DNA of 64,000 nucleotides from Paraburkholderia ginsengiterrae (GCF_001645125.1 NZ_LXKA01000338.1:186001-250000), one strand, 5' to 3'; positions 34,286 to 43,239 are shown, counted from the first letter of the stretch. Notes: generated from the letters alone by a model not told the origin. A program made the numbers and translations.

Positions 34286-37200
34286 CTACCACTGATACGC
34301 CGCACCGGCCGTGACCGCGGTCGCGGCGGAACTGATGCCCGCGCCGAGTTTCACTTTCAAACTCTGCGTGACGCGCGCCGACAACCCCACCGCGACTGCC
34401 TGATAGCCCTTGTAGCCGGCCGTGCCGACGCCGATCGCGAGGTTCTTGTTCGCATCGACTTCGGGGATCGCGGACAGCGCCAGCGCAGATGCCGTTCCAG
34501 AGTACGCATTGCGCGCCAGGTCGCTCATGCCGCCCTGGAACTGCCGCATGTTCACGGCATCGGTCGGCGCCTGCCCGGCCGCGACGTTGGTGATACGCCG
34601 CTCGCTTCCGGACGCACCCACGGAGACCGTGTTCGTCTGATCGGCCACCGAACCCTCGCCGATTGCCACCGAGTTTGGCGCGGACGCCTTCGCGCCACCA
34701 CCAATCGCCACGGAGCTGTTGCCGATCGCCTGCGCCGCATTGCCGGAACTGTTGACGGAGACAAAGGGCGTGCCGGTGGTCTGATTGTTCTGCACGACCT
34801 GAATCATCTGGCTAAGACTGCTCACACTCTGGTTGGTGTTCCAGAGTTGCGCCCCGGTCACGGCGTCGGTACTGGTGGCCGATAGTTCGCCATCCTTGAG
34901 ATTGGTGAGTTGCACCTTCGGCGCATTGGCTGCCGTGCCGCCCAGTGTAATCCGGTTATGCGCCGAACTGTCGTATTGGACCGCGTTCGCCACCGACCCA
35001 CTGAGGTTGCCGAGAGTGGTCTGCAAACCGGCAATATCGCTGCTGTTCTGCATCACGCGGCCGTCCAGATTGGTAATCGCGCTGCCGACGTTGTTCACCA
35101 CCGTGCCGCCCACGTTGTACGACGGCGCCGTCACCGTCCCGTCCGGATTGACGGCCGCTCCGCCGCCGAGCGCCACCGCCGTGCTCGCCGCCTGGGCATG
35201 CAGTTGCGCGCCGTTGACCGCGTCGCTGCTGGTGGCACTGACCGCGCCTTGCGCCACGCCGGTGACCGCCCGGTTGCCCGCCGTGCCGGCCATATTGATC
35301 AGCTTGCCGTCGGTCGTCGCGCCGACGTTGATGACGCGCGACACCGGATCTTGCGTGACCATGCCGATGCCGCCGGTGTTCATGTTCTGCTGCAAGGTGT
35401 TGAGGCCGTTGTCGAGCGAGCCGAGCGCGTCTCCGACCGTGGTTTGAGTGCCGCCCTGCATGTGGTAGGTGGGGCCCGTCAACGAACCGTCGGCATTGAT
35501 CTGCGCGCCGCCGCCCAAGGCGACAGCCACCGGCCGGAGCTGGCCGAGGTTGACCGCCGACGAATCTGTCGTGCCCGCCGCGATGCCGGTCAGCTCACGT
35601 GCGCCGCCGGTGCCGGTGAAATCGACACGCGCGCCGTCCGTATCTTTCGCCACCGTGAGATTGCGCGACACGGCGTCCTGCTGCACGAGCCCGATCTCGC
35701 CGTTCGTGATCTGGTTCGTGATGTTGCTCACGTCGCCTTCGATTGTCGTGGTGCGCTGGTCGAGATGGCTGATGGTCGTGGTGTTGTCCGTGACACGCTG
35801 GTCGAGATTGCTGATGTTCGTGGTGTTGTTCGTGACGCGCTGGTCGAGGTTCGCGATGCTGCCGGTGTTCTGCGCGACCGCCTGATTGGTGGCGAACAAT
35901 TGCGCGCCGTTCACGGCGTCCGAACTGTCAGCGGCAAGGTTCGCGGCGCGCACGTTGGTCAGTTGAACCGGCGCGCCGCTTTTGCCCAGCGTCACCGAGT
36001 CGTGTGAAGTCGAGTCGTACTGAACCGCATCGGCCCCCGCCTGAACACTGGTCGTGACGGCGGCCGCGAGCGCGGAACCCACATCGCTGTAAGTGCTGCC
36101 ACCGACGCTGTAGACCGGCCGTTTGAGCGTGCCGTCCGCGTTGACTGTCGAACCGCCGCCCAACGCCGCCGCCGTATTGGCGGTACTCGCATAGAGTTGC
36201 GCGCCGTTGACCGCCTCGGCGCTCGTGGCCTTGATCGCGCCAGGCGCCACGCCGGCCAGCACCCGGTTGCCGCCGAGGCTCGCCATATTGATGCGCTCGC
36301 CGCTCGTTGTCGCGCCGACAAGGATGTCATGCGAGACCACATCTTGCGTGACAAGACCGACCGTGCCGAGCGTGATTTGCGACTGCAACGTCGTCAAACC
36401 CGCGTCGAGCGAACTGAGCGCGCTGCCGACCGTGGTTTGCGTGCCCCACTGCACATGATAGGTGGGACCGGAGACCGTGCCTTGGGCATTGATCATCGCG
36501 CCGCCGCCGAGCGACGCGACCACCGGGCTCAACTGGCCCAGATTGACCGCCGATCCCCTGGTCGTGCCCGCCGCGACGCCAAGCAGCTCCCGCGCCCCCG
36601 AGGTGCCGGTGAAGTCGACATGCTTGCCATTCGTGGCGCTCGCCACCATCAGATCGCGCGAGTTCGGGTCTTGCTGAAGCAGCCCCGCTTTCCCGTTAGT
36701 GATGTTGTTGACATTGTTCGTGATCGTGGTGATATCGCCGGTATTCTGCGCGACCGCCTGATTGGTGCTGTAGAGCTGCGCGCCGGTCACGGCGTCCGAA
36801 CTGCCGACAGTCAGCGCGCCCTCCGCGACATTGGTGACCTTGACCGGGAGGGCGCCGTTGCCGAGCGTGACCACGTCATGCTGCGGCGTGTCGTAGTGCA
36901 CCGAGTCGGCGCCCACGCCCGCGCTGCCCGACACCACCGCAGCCAATGCCGACCCGACATCGTTGTAGGTCGCGCCACCGACCGTATAAGCCGGCGCGAC
37001 GACCGCGCCGTTCGAGTTGATCAGCGCGCCGCCGCCGAGCGCCGTGGCCACGCCGGCAAGCTGGCCGACGTTGACCGCGTCGGTGGGCCGTGTCCCGGCC
37101 GAGACATTGGCGATCTGACGGCCTTGTGCGAGCGTGCCGACCGACACGACGTTGACGCGATCGGCTATCGAGCCAGTGCCCAACGCCACGGAGCCTGTGG

Positions 37201-38026
37201 CGCTGGCCGATGAGTTCGAGCCGATCGCCATCGAATTCGTGGCCATCGCATTGACGTAGGTGTTGTAGCCGATTGCCACGGATCCCACCGCCGAGGCGCT
37301 CGCTTCTGAGCCGATCGATACCGTATTGTTGGCAGCCGAGCGGGAGTTGTAGCCGATCGCCACCGCGTCGTTCGACAAGGCGCCAACTGTCGACATCGTG
37401 CCGATGGCGGTCGAATTCGGCGATGCCGCGGCCGCTGCCGAACCGACTGCCGTTGACCAGTTGGAGCCGGCAATCGAGCCACCGCCGACGGCCAGCGCAT
37501 CGTAGCCGGTGGCGGCGGCCGTCGGGCCGATCGCCATCGCGTTGATGTCGTTCGATGCGCTGGTGCGGGTTCCTTGCACGACGTTCGAACTGACGGCGAT
37601 ATAGTCGGTCACCGGCGTCGTGGCCGCCACGCCCAGCAAGCTGCTCCGGTTCAAACCAGCCAGCGTCGGCAGCGTGGCTGGCGCCACTGGCGAATTGCCG
37701 TTGAACACGCTGGCATTACTGATGGCCGCCGCCAGTTCGACGGGGGTGGCCGCGTCCCCTGCCACCTGCGCGCTCGCGCCGGCAGTTTGCGGCGCCGATG
37801 CCTCGGCAACCGCAGCGGCAACAGCAAGGCAGCCTTGCTCCGGCGACGTGCATTCTTCGGCCGAGGCCGGTTGCGCGAGCGCCAATGCACTCAGCAACCC
37901 TGCGCTGGCGGACACCAGCGCGCCGCGAACCGAGGCGACTTTGGCACCCCGGCTTTTCACCACCTCGGACGTCGCGACGTAAGTGCATGTCGTTCTGTTC
38001 CATACCGTCTTATAAGTTCTGTTCAA
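34286..38026 (-). CDS. trimeric autotransporter adhesin with ESPR signal
   Basis: The 1246-residue protein is a Hia/YadA-type trimeric adhesin. The N-terminus LNRTYKTVWNRTTCTYVATS is an extended signal (ESPR), followed by the hydrophobic signal core ending near AQPASAEE. Then come YadA-like head repeats (AIGxxSxASxxxSVAIG pattern), neck and Hia-type Trp-ring modules, coiled-coil stalk, and a C-terminal YadA anchor ending in VTAGAAYQW. I start at a TTG (38026) because GGGAGGG lies just upstream and ESPR signals begin exactly here; an ATG at 38065 has no ribosome binding site. The stalk/head region is internally duplicated. Role: attachment to surfaces, hosts or other cells. Confidence 0.9.
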   Translation of the reverse strand: MNRTYKTVWNRTTCTYVATSEVVKSRGAKVASVRGALVSASAGLLSALALAQPASAEECTSPEQGCLAVAAAVAEASAPQTAGASAQVAGDAATPVELAAAISNASVFNGNSPVAPATLPTLAGLNRSSLLGVAATTPVTDYIAVSSNVVQGTRTSASNDINAMAIGPTAAATGYDALAVGGGSIAGSNWSTAVGSAAAAASPNSTAIGTMSTVGALSNDAVAIGYNSRSAANNTVSIGSEASASAVGSVAIGYNTYVNAMATNSMAIGSNSSASATGSVALGTGSIADRVNVVSVGTLAQGRQIANVSAGTRPTDAVNVGQLAGVATALGGGALINSNGAVVAPAYTVGGATYNDVGSALAAVVSGSAGVGADSVHYDTPQHDVVTLGNGALPVKVTNVAEGALTVGSSDAVTGAQLYSTNQAVAQNTGDITTITNNVNNITNGKAGLLQQDPNSRDLMVASATNGKHVDFTGTSGARELLGVAAGTTRGSAVNLGQLSPVVASLGGGAMINAQGTVSGPTYHVQWGTQTTVGSALSSLDAGLTTLQSQITLGTVGLVTQDVVSHDILVGATTSGERINMASLGGNRVLAGVAPGAIKATSAEAVNGAQLYASTANTAAALGGGSTVNADGTLKRPVYSVGGSTYSDVGSALAAAVTTSVQAGADAVQYDSTSHDSVTLGKSGAPVQLTNVRAANLAADSSDAVNGAQLFATNQAVAQNTGSIANLDQRVTNNTTNISNLDQRVTDNTTTISHLDQRTTTIEGDVSNITNQITNGEIGLVQQDAVSRNLTVAKDTDGARVDFTGTGGARELTGIAAGTTDSSAVNLGQLRPVAVALGGGAQINADGSLTGPTYHMQGGTQTTVGDALGSLDNGLNTLQQNMNTGGIGMVTQDPVSRVINVGATTDGKLINMAGTAGNRAVTGVAQGAVSATSSDAVNGAQLHAQAASTAVALGGGAAVNPDGTVTAPSYNVGGTVVNNVGSAITNLDGRVMQNSSDIAGLQTTLGNLSGSVANAVQYDSSAHNRITLGGTAANAPKVQLTNLKDGELSATSTDAVTGAQLWNTNQSVSSLSQMIQVVQNNQTTGTPFVSVNSSGNAAQAIGNSSVAIGGGAKASAPNSVAIGEGSVADQTNTVSVGASGSERRITNVAAGQAPTDAVNMRQFQGGMSDLARNAYSGTASALALSAIPEVDANKNLAIGVGTAGYKGYQAVAVGLSARVTQSLKVKLGAGISSAATAVTAGAAYQW
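34710..36695 (-). repeat. two copies of a 331-residue module inside the adhesin
   Basis: The segment beginning GLLQQDPNSRDLMVA (codons near 36690) recurs as GLVQQDAVSRNLTVA (codons near 35697). Aligned Gln codons at 36671 and 35678 give a period of 993 bp, or 331 residues. Within each copy the order is the same: VDFTGT-GARE, GTT-SAVNLGQL, GPTYH-Q-GTQTTVG and later AVNGAQL. The boundaries given are approximate. Confidence 0.7.
35754..35879 (-). repeat. 42-bp tandem repeat in the adhesin stalk
   Basis: Units starting at 35754, 35796 and 35838 encode a 14-residue coiled-coil repeat, LDQRVTnNTTnISn. The first two are nearly identical at DNA level; the third is degenerate. Such repeats can change in number by slippage and so alter stalk length. 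Confidence 0.8.
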
Positions 38027-38584
38027 AATCCCTCCCAATCTCTTCTTAGAAAAAACATTTGCCAAGATTTATCTTATGGCATCCTAAATATATGGATTAA
38101 ACCAATAGAAACTTAAGAAAACCTCGTGCATTCAATCGACCAGCAACGGCGAAGCACTCAGTGTGCCGTTACGTCACAAATTCAAGGAATTGGGCAAAGT
38201 CTTAAAAGCTAATTTTTAGCTTGAATTCGCACAAACGGCATATTCCGTTTAGGACGAAAAATGCCAAACCTCTTAAGTTGCTCAAAAGAGCTTTAGGCAA
38301 ATTTAGGAAGAGAGTGTGATTTTTCTTAATCAGCGTGCATTGATATTGAGAATCGCGAAGCGAAGTCGCTGATGGACGGCGCCATTGCGGATCCGGATGC
38401 TGCTTGCACGTGGGGGCATGTCGAGCCGGAAGGGTGTTGCCGGCATCGTGGGGCGAGTCGCGAAAGACGCACCCGCGCTCGGGGGGACCGCGAGCGCTTC
38501 GTCAGCCACCCCGGCGCCTGCCGCGTGCGCACCGCACGAAGCAGGAGTCAACCGGAGCGACGGCGTATGGGCGGCCGCGCCGCC
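38027..38584. other. 558-base AT-rich region upstream of the adhesin gene
   Basis: No gene is supported. From about 38030 to 38345 the sequence is far richer in A and T than the rest of the window. It holds a 7-bp hairpin, AAGCTAA-TTT-TTAGCTT (38205-38221), and a 6-bp inverted repeat, AAACGG-CATATT-CCGTTT (38232-38249). It should contain the adhesin promoter. AT-rich DNA before an adhesin is often bound by H-NS-type silencers, which is an inference here. Confidence 0.65.
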
Positions 38585-39010
38585 TCAGATCTTCTCGAAC
38601 AGCACTTCTTGCGCGCCTTCCCACAGCACCTTGGTGCCGAGCTCGCGCAGCTTCTCCTTGCCTTCGACGATGGTCAGGAAATGGTTGCCCGCAAGCTGTC
38701 CCAGCTTGCTCGCAAAGCAGCACGAACCGTACGCGAGGATGATCTCGGTCTCGCTGTAGCCGCCCGGGTAGAACAGGATGTCGCCCACCGAAGGATGGCT
38801 CGTGTGATTCTCGAAGCCGACCGCCACGCCGTCGTTCTCGAGCTTCCAGTCGCCCAGCGGCACCCAGCAGCCCTCGCCGCTCCAGCGCACGTGGATGATC
38901 TTCTGGCGGTACGGCAGGAGCTTCAGGAAGGCGGCCACGGTTTGCGGCGCGTCCGGATGGGTTTCAGCGGTAAAGACATGGCCGCAGGAGGTGATTCGGA
39001 GTCGGGTCAT
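38585..39010 (-). CDS. DUF3830-family protein
   Basis: The 141-residue protein matches the DUF3830 pattern: TVAAFLKLLPY, IIHVRWSGEGCWVPLGD, ENHTSHPSVGDILFYPGG, SETEIILAYG and KLGQLAGNHFLTIVEG. These proteins have a cyclophilin-like barrel and no firmly known role; they often accompany metabolic genes. I start at 39010 (MTRLRITSCG); a frame to 39103 adds 31 residues of doubtful value. Ribosome binding is weak. It stands alone between the adhesin and the AraC regulator. Confidence 0.75.
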   Translation of the reverse strand: MTRLRITSCGHVFTAETHPDAPQTVAAFLKLLPYRQKIIHVRWSGEGCWVPLGDWKLENDGVAVGFENHTSHPSVGDILFYPGGYSETEIILAYGSCCFASKLGQLAGNHFLTIVEGKEKLRELGTKVLWEGAQEVLFEKI

Positions 39011-39332
39011 CGCCAGGTTTCCAGTGTGAGGGGTTGAATGAAATGGTCGGTCGAACACGGATTGAGGCAAGCCGCGGGCACCCAATTCTCTCGTCCCGTG
39101 CAAGGCTTCGACAGATACAGTTGCCGCGCCACTGGTCAGGCCAGTTGGACCAGTTGCACCTTATGCCCAGATAGTGGCCCGCAAACCATGGCGGCACGCG
39201 CATGCCAGGTCTTACTCAAACGTCGCCACGAAAGTTCGTAGTTTGCAAGCCGCGCAATGCACAGCACACTGCGCAAAGTGGGTGGTTCCCGTAGGTCGGC
39301 TGTCCGCCATGTCCAGCCATGCAGTCCGTAGT
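39011..39332. other. 322-base gap with no supported gene
   Basis: The stretch between the DUF3830 gene and the end of the araC-type gene shows no convincing coding frame. It presumably carries the DUF3830 promoter, but I see no clear promoter, hairpin or repeat. Confidence 0.6.
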
Positions 39333-40244
39333 TCAGCCGCGCAGCCGGTAAGCAAGCGGCGTCATGCCGTAGCCCTGCTTGAACTGCACGGAGAAATGAC
39401 TGGCGTTCTCGAAACCAACCGCAATCGCAATCTGCAGCACAGTCCGATCGGTCGCGCGCAACAGCCGCGCCGCTTCCTCGAGCCGCATACGCGATACGAA
39501 CTGATGCGGCGTCTCGCCGGTCTCACGGCGAAACACACGCGCAAAATGAAAACTGCTTAACCCCGCCTGTGCGGCCAGCTCGCTGATCGCCAGATCCGCG
39601 GCGAGATTAGCGCGAATGTAATCGGTTACGCGCCGGATCCGCCGCGGCACGAGGCGTTCCGGCTGGGCGGGCAAGCCGGTGCGCGCGCGGGCGCCGCGCG
39701 AATAATGCTGCAGCAGGTGGGCGGCGAGCGCATGAACCAGCGCGTCGACATACAGGCGCGAGTCGGCCGGATCAGCGGCGGCGCGATGCAATGCGGCAAG
39801 CATCTCGGCCACCAGCGGATCGCGAAACTGCATGGCATCGCCGAGCGACAGCTCGCGGGAACCGGCAAGCTCCATCTGATCGGCGACGCTGTCGATCAGG
39901 CTGCGCTCAATGTGCAGATGGACGGTCGACAGCGGCTCATCGCTGATCGAGCGCCAGCGCCACGAGATCGGCACGGGCGGCACAAACCAGACGTCGCCCA
40001 TCCGCAGGTCGGCGCTCTCCCAGCGGCCGTCCAGGTTGCGCTCGAGATGCTCGGCGCCGCTCGCGAGCGTCATTAGCGTGAGGTCCCGCAAGCCGGGTGC
40101 TTCCAGCAGTTCCTGCTCGTCGGGTTCGAGATACGAGCGCAGCACCAGGTGCCGCCACGGGCGATCCACGCTCGAAATCAGTTTCTGGCCCGCCATGTAA
40201 CGGTCGTAGGCGAGCGTCGTAGTCAGCTTTGGAATTCGTGCCAT
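39333..40244 (-). CDS. AraC-family transcription regulator
   Basis: The 303-residue protein has a C-terminal AraC DNA-binding domain with two helix-turn-helix units: DLAISELAAQAGLSSFHFAR and TVLQIAIAVGFENASHFSVQ, then FKQGYGMTPLAYR. The N-terminal part (MGDVWFVPPVPISWRWRS) looks like a cupin-type sensor. I prefer the ATG at 40244 (MARIPKLTTTLAY), because GGAA lies nine bases upstream; for the ATG at 40253 that GGAA would be directly adjacent. It is divergent from the LuxR gene with 184 bases between them and stands at the left end of the probable steroid locus. Confidence 0.85.
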   Translation of the reverse strand: MARIPKLTTTLAYDRYMAGQKLISSVDRPWRHLVLRSYLEPDEQELLEAPGLRDLTLMTLASGAEHLERNLDGRWESADLRMGDVWFVPPVPISWRWRSISDEPLSTVHLHIERSLIDSVADQMELAGSRELSLGDAMQFRDPLVAEMLAALHRAAADPADSRLYVDALVHALAAHLLQHYSRGARARTGLPAQPERLVPRRIRRVTDYIRANLAADLAISELAAQAGLSSFHFARVFRRETGETPHQFVSRMRLEEAARLLRATDRTVLQIAIAVGFENASHFSVQFKQGYGMTPLAYRLRG

Positions 40245-40428
40245 CACGTCCATTTCCAGGGAGGTGCCATATGCAAAGAGTGAACCCTGCCATACCCGCG
40301 TTGCCGGTCCGCAATCAGAGCAAGAACTCGAAAATGATAGCAAGGAACCGGCTACCGTAATTTTTGGAAATATCTGATCATTCAGGTTGTCGTCTTTCAC
40401 GCGTTTCGAACGCCGGAGCTACCGTTTC

Positions 40429-41430
40429 ATGGAACACGAATGCGATACGCTGCCGCATTGGCTGACCGGCTCGCCGCAAGGTGAAGCCGGGCACGCGTCG
40501 GCAGCATACAACTCGGCGGTTACCGCACCACCGGCTTACCCGGCCGGCACGCGGCAACTCGAGAAATCAGCCCACGCGGCTGAAGCATCCAGGGCATCCA
40601 ACCGCACCGCAACAAACGCGGCGCCCACAGGCTTTCTCACGCTTTTCACCGAGGAGGAGATCGGTACGCCCTCGCCCGCCGCACGGCGCGCCGCGCCGGT
40701 TATCAGTCCGCTGGTGCGTTTTGGCAGCGCGCAGGACCGCATGGAGTTCGTGCGGCAGCGCATCAGGCAACTGGGTTTCGATTCGTTCAGCTATACCGCC
40801 ACGCGCACGTCGGCGCATCACAAGACGATGTTCGTGCTGACCAGCTACGAGTCGCAGTCCTGGCTCACGCGCTATTTCCGCGAGCGTTATTTCGAGCTCG
40901 ACCCGCGCGTGGCGCTGGCCTCGCCGACCGGCCTGCCGTTCCTCTGGAACACGGCCGACATGCGAGCCGACCTGCCGCGCGCGCAAATGCGTAGCGAGCG
41001 GCTCTGCGGCCTGATCGACATGCTCGAGGCGACCGGCCGCAAAAGCGGCATTCTCACGCAGATGCCGCTGCCCGAGCCGGAGCTGAGCGCATGCCTGTGC
41101 TTCAACTCGGAGATCGGCAATCCGCGCTGGATGACCGAATCGATCGTGGCCGAGACGCTGATGTTCGCGCACACGATCCATGAGTTCATCTGGACGCACG
41201 CGAAGAGCGTGATCGGCATCGCGCCCGCTCAGCAGCAGCGCGTCGCGCTGAGCGAGTTGCAGCATGCGGTGCTGAGGGCGGTCGTGCAGGGTCAGCGGGA
41301 CAAGGAGATCGCCTACTTCCTCGGGCTGTCGCCGCATAACGTCGACTACCACCTGCGCCGTCTGCGGCAGCTGTTCAACGTGCGCAACCGCGTGCAGTTG
41401 ATCAATGTCGCCCAGGCGTACGTGTCGTAG
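40429..41430 (+). CDS. LuxR-type regulator with autoinducer-binding-like domain
   Basis: The 333-residue protein has an N-terminal variable region, an autoinducer-binding-like domain (LGFDSFSYTATRT, WLTRYFRERYFELDPRV, LPFLWN) and a C-terminal LuxR helix-turn-helix (LSELQHAVLRAVVQGQRDKE, LGLSPHNVDYHLRRLRQLF). The W, Y and D-P positions used for ligand binding in LuxR are present. No luxI lies in the window, so it is an orphan. In Comamonas testosteroni the steroid genes are controlled by LuxR-type proteins (TeiR, TesR), so it may sense a steroid or lipid. Start chosen at the ATG at 40429; a TTG at 40387 is possible. Confidence 0.85.
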   Translation: MEHECDTLPHWLTGSPQGEAGHASAAYNSAVTAPPAYPAGTRQLEKSAHAAEASRASNRTATNAAPTGFLTLFTEEEIGTPSPAARRAAPVISPLVRFGSAQDRMEFVRQRIRQLGFDSFSYTATRTSAHHKTMFVLTSYESQSWLTRYFRERYFELDPRVALASPTGLPFLWNTADMRADLPRAQMRSERLCGLIDMLEATGRKSGILTQMPLPEPELSACLCFNSEIGNPRWMTESIVAETLMFAHTIHEFIWTHAKSVIGIAPAQQQRVALSELQHAVLRAVVQGQRDKEIAYFLGLSPHNVDYHLRRLRQLFNVRNRVQLINVAQAYVS

Positions 41431-41455
41431 GGATTGAAGGAGTAGAAAGAAGGAA

Positions 41456-41492
41456 GCCGCGGCCGGCATGCATCGCCGATGCCGGCCGCGGC
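41456..41492 (-). terminator. rho-independent terminator between convergent genes
   Basis: Perfect 14-bp arms (41456-41469 and 41479-41492) flank a nine-base loop. On the minus strand the hairpin is followed by TTCCTTCTTTCT, so it mainly ends the leftward operon whose last gene stops at 41512; it may also stop the luxR-type transcript. Confidence 0.85.
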
Positions 41493-41511
41493 GAATAAAG
41501 TCACACGCCGT

Positions 41512-42033
41512 TCACACGCTGCGCATCGTGCGCAAGCAGTCTTCGGCCAGTTGCTGATAAAGCCGCGTCCCCGACGATTTCGCTCGAATCTCCTCGTCGC
41601 CCAGCCGGCGCACCACCCGCCCCGGCACGCCCGCCACCAGCACGCGCGGCGGCACCCGCCAATCCTTCTTGACGAACGCGCAGGCCGCCACGATGCAGGC
41701 CTCGCCGAGCACGACGCCGTCCATCACCACGGCGTGCATGCCGACCATGGTGTTGGGTTCGAGCGTCGCGCCGTGAATGATCGCGCTGTGGCCGACATGG
41801 CTGTCGACCCCGAGCCGGCAAGTATTGCCGACGCCGGTATGCAGCACGCAGGCGTCCTGGACATTACTACCGCGTTCGACCACGACCGCGCCGAAGTCGC
41901 CCCGCAGGCTCGCGTGCGGCCCGATATAGCAGCACGCACCCACCGTGACGTCGCCGATCAGCACCGCACTCGGATGCACATACGCCGAGGGGTCGACGCG
42001 CGGCCGTTTGCCGTTGAACTCGTAGAGCGCCAT
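41512..42033 (-). CDS. gamma-carbonic-anhydrase-like/PaaY hexapeptide protein
   Basis: The 173-residue protein is a left-handed beta helix of the gamma-carbonic anhydrase type. The RGDFG block and the histidines in HTGVG, HVGHSAIIHGA are the zinc ligands and trimer contacts. PaaY-like relatives act as thioesterases on blocked CoA intermediates in phenylacetate breakdown; a housekeeping role of that kind would fit a catabolic operon. It is the last gene of the leftward unit hydrolase-SDR-isomerase-PaaY-like, 18 bases after the isomerase gene. Confidence 0.85.
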   Translation of the reverse strand: MALYEFNGKRPRVDPSAYVHPSAVLIGDVTVGACCYIGPHASLRGDFGAVVVERGSNVQDACVLHTGVGNTCRLGVDSHVGHSAIIHGATLEPNTMVGMHAVVMDGVVLGEACIVAACAFVKKDWRVPPRVLVAGVPGRVVRRLGDEEIRAKSSGTRLYQQLAEDCLRTMRSV

Positions 42034-42051
42034 CGCGCGGTGGCCGCCGTG

Positions 42052-42444
42052 TCAGCCCGCGGCAGCGGACAGGTGATAGTCGTCGGCGCCCCAGTAAGCG
42101 CGCATGCGCACGATCTTGCCGGCCGCGTCGAAATCCATCACGTCGGTCACGTCGATATAGGCGGGCTGCCCGTCCTGCGCCGCGATATGCACGCGGAAAC
42201 TGATCGACGCGCTATTGCCGTGCGAGCCGCGCGGCGGCGCCATCAGTTCGAGCCGCGCGCCCACCGAGGTCGCGTACGCATAAAACGCGTCGATCTCGCT
42301 GCGGCCCTCTTTCAGCGGCGTGCCGACCGGATCTTCGACGCTCGCGTTGCCGGCGAACAGCGCGGTGACGCGCGCCGTGTCGGCGGCGTTGAACGCCTCG
42401 ATATAGTCGAGCAGGCGCGCCTTCATGTTTTCGCTGGAGTTCAT
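42052..42444 (-). CDS. ketosteroid isomerase-like protein (SnoaL/NTF2 fold)
   Basis: The 130-residue protein aligns by eye with delta5-3-ketosteroid isomerase. The catalytic residues are in place: Tyr14 in LLDYIEAFN, Asp38 in VEDPVG, and an aspartate at about 101 in VTDVMDF matching Asp99. VEDPVG followed by a GR/S-EI-FY block is close to the Comamonas and Pseudomonas enzymes. The reaction would be moving the delta5 double bond to delta4 in 3-oxosteroids. NTF2-fold proteins are diverse, so the substrate could differ, but the neighbours support a steroid role. It lies nine bases after the SDR gene. Confidence 0.75.
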   Translation of the reverse strand: MNSSENMKARLLDYIEAFNAADTARVTALFAGNASVEDPVGTPLKEGRSEIDAFYAYATSVGARLELMAPPRGSHGNSASISFRVHIAAQDGQPAYIDVTDVMDFDAAGKIVRMRAYWGADDYHLSAAAG

Positions 42445-42453
42445 CTGGGTTCC

Positions 42454-43239
42454 TCAGCGCGCGGTATAGCCGCCGTCGATCACCAGTTCCGTGCCCGTCA
42501 CGTAGCGTCCCGCGGGTGAAACCAGATAGAGGATGCCGGAGGCGATATCCTGCGGATCGCCGATCTTCGCGAGCGGCACGAGCGTTTTCATGTGCGCGAA
42601 AATCTGCTCCGGATCGCCGAGCTTGGCGAACGCTTCCTCGAGCAGCGGCGTGCGGATAAAGCCCGGATGCACGGAATTCGCGCGGATATTCTGCGTGGCG
42701 TACAGCATCGCCTCGGTTTTCGCCATCAATCGCACCGCGCCCTTCGACGCATGATACGCCGGCACATCCGGCCCGCCGACCAGCCCGTACATCGACGACA
42801 GATTCACGATCGAGCCGCCGCCCGCCGCCAGCATGTGCGGAATCGCGTACTTGGTGCAGAGGAACACGCCCGTCACGTTCACGTCGATGACTTTCTGCCA
42901 TTGCTGCAGCGTCATTTCGTGCGTCGGCAGATTTGCGCCTTCAATGCCCGCGTTGTTCACCAGCGCGTCGAGCCGGCCGAAGCGCGCGGCGATTTCCCCG
43001 AACACGCGCTGCACGTTGTCTTCCTGCGTGACGTCCATTTTCCAGAACGCCGCCTTGCCGCCCGACGCGTTGATCTCGGCGACCAGTTGCTCGCCGGCTT
43101 CCGAGAGCACGTCGAGCACGGCGATCGCCGAGCCCGCTGCCGCCAGCGTGCGCGCGGTCTGCGCGTCGATGCCGCGCGCGCCGCCGGTGATCGCGGTCAC
43201 TTTGCCGCTCATGTCGAATAGCTGGTGGGGAAATGTCAT
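42454..43239 (-). CDS. short-chain dehydrogenase/reductase
   Basis: The 261-residue enzyme has an SDR fold with NNAG (95-98), catalytic Ser148/149, Tyr162 and Lys166 in YHASK, and the C-terminal GGYTAR. It resembles 3-alpha/20-beta and 17-beta-hydroxysteroid dehydrogenases. One residue is odd: the cofactor motif reads TGGARGID, with aspartate 25 where the third glycine of TGxxxGxG is expected; the codon is GAC, one base from GGC. This may weaken or change cofactor binding. It lies between the hydrolase and isomerase genes. Confidence 0.85.
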   Translation of the reverse strand: MTFPHQLFDMSGKVTAITGGARGIDAQTARTLAAAGSAIAVLDVLSEAGEQLVAEINASGGKAAFWKMDVTQEDNVQRVFGEIAARFGRLDALVNNAGIEGANLPTHEMTLQQWQKVIDVNVTGVFLCTKYAIPHMLAAGGGSIVNLSSMYGLVGGPDVPAYHASKGAVRLMAKTEAMLYATQNIRANSVHPGFIRTPLLEEAFAKLGDPEQIFAHMKTLVPLAKIGDPQDIASGILYLVSPAGRYVTGTELVIDGGYTAR

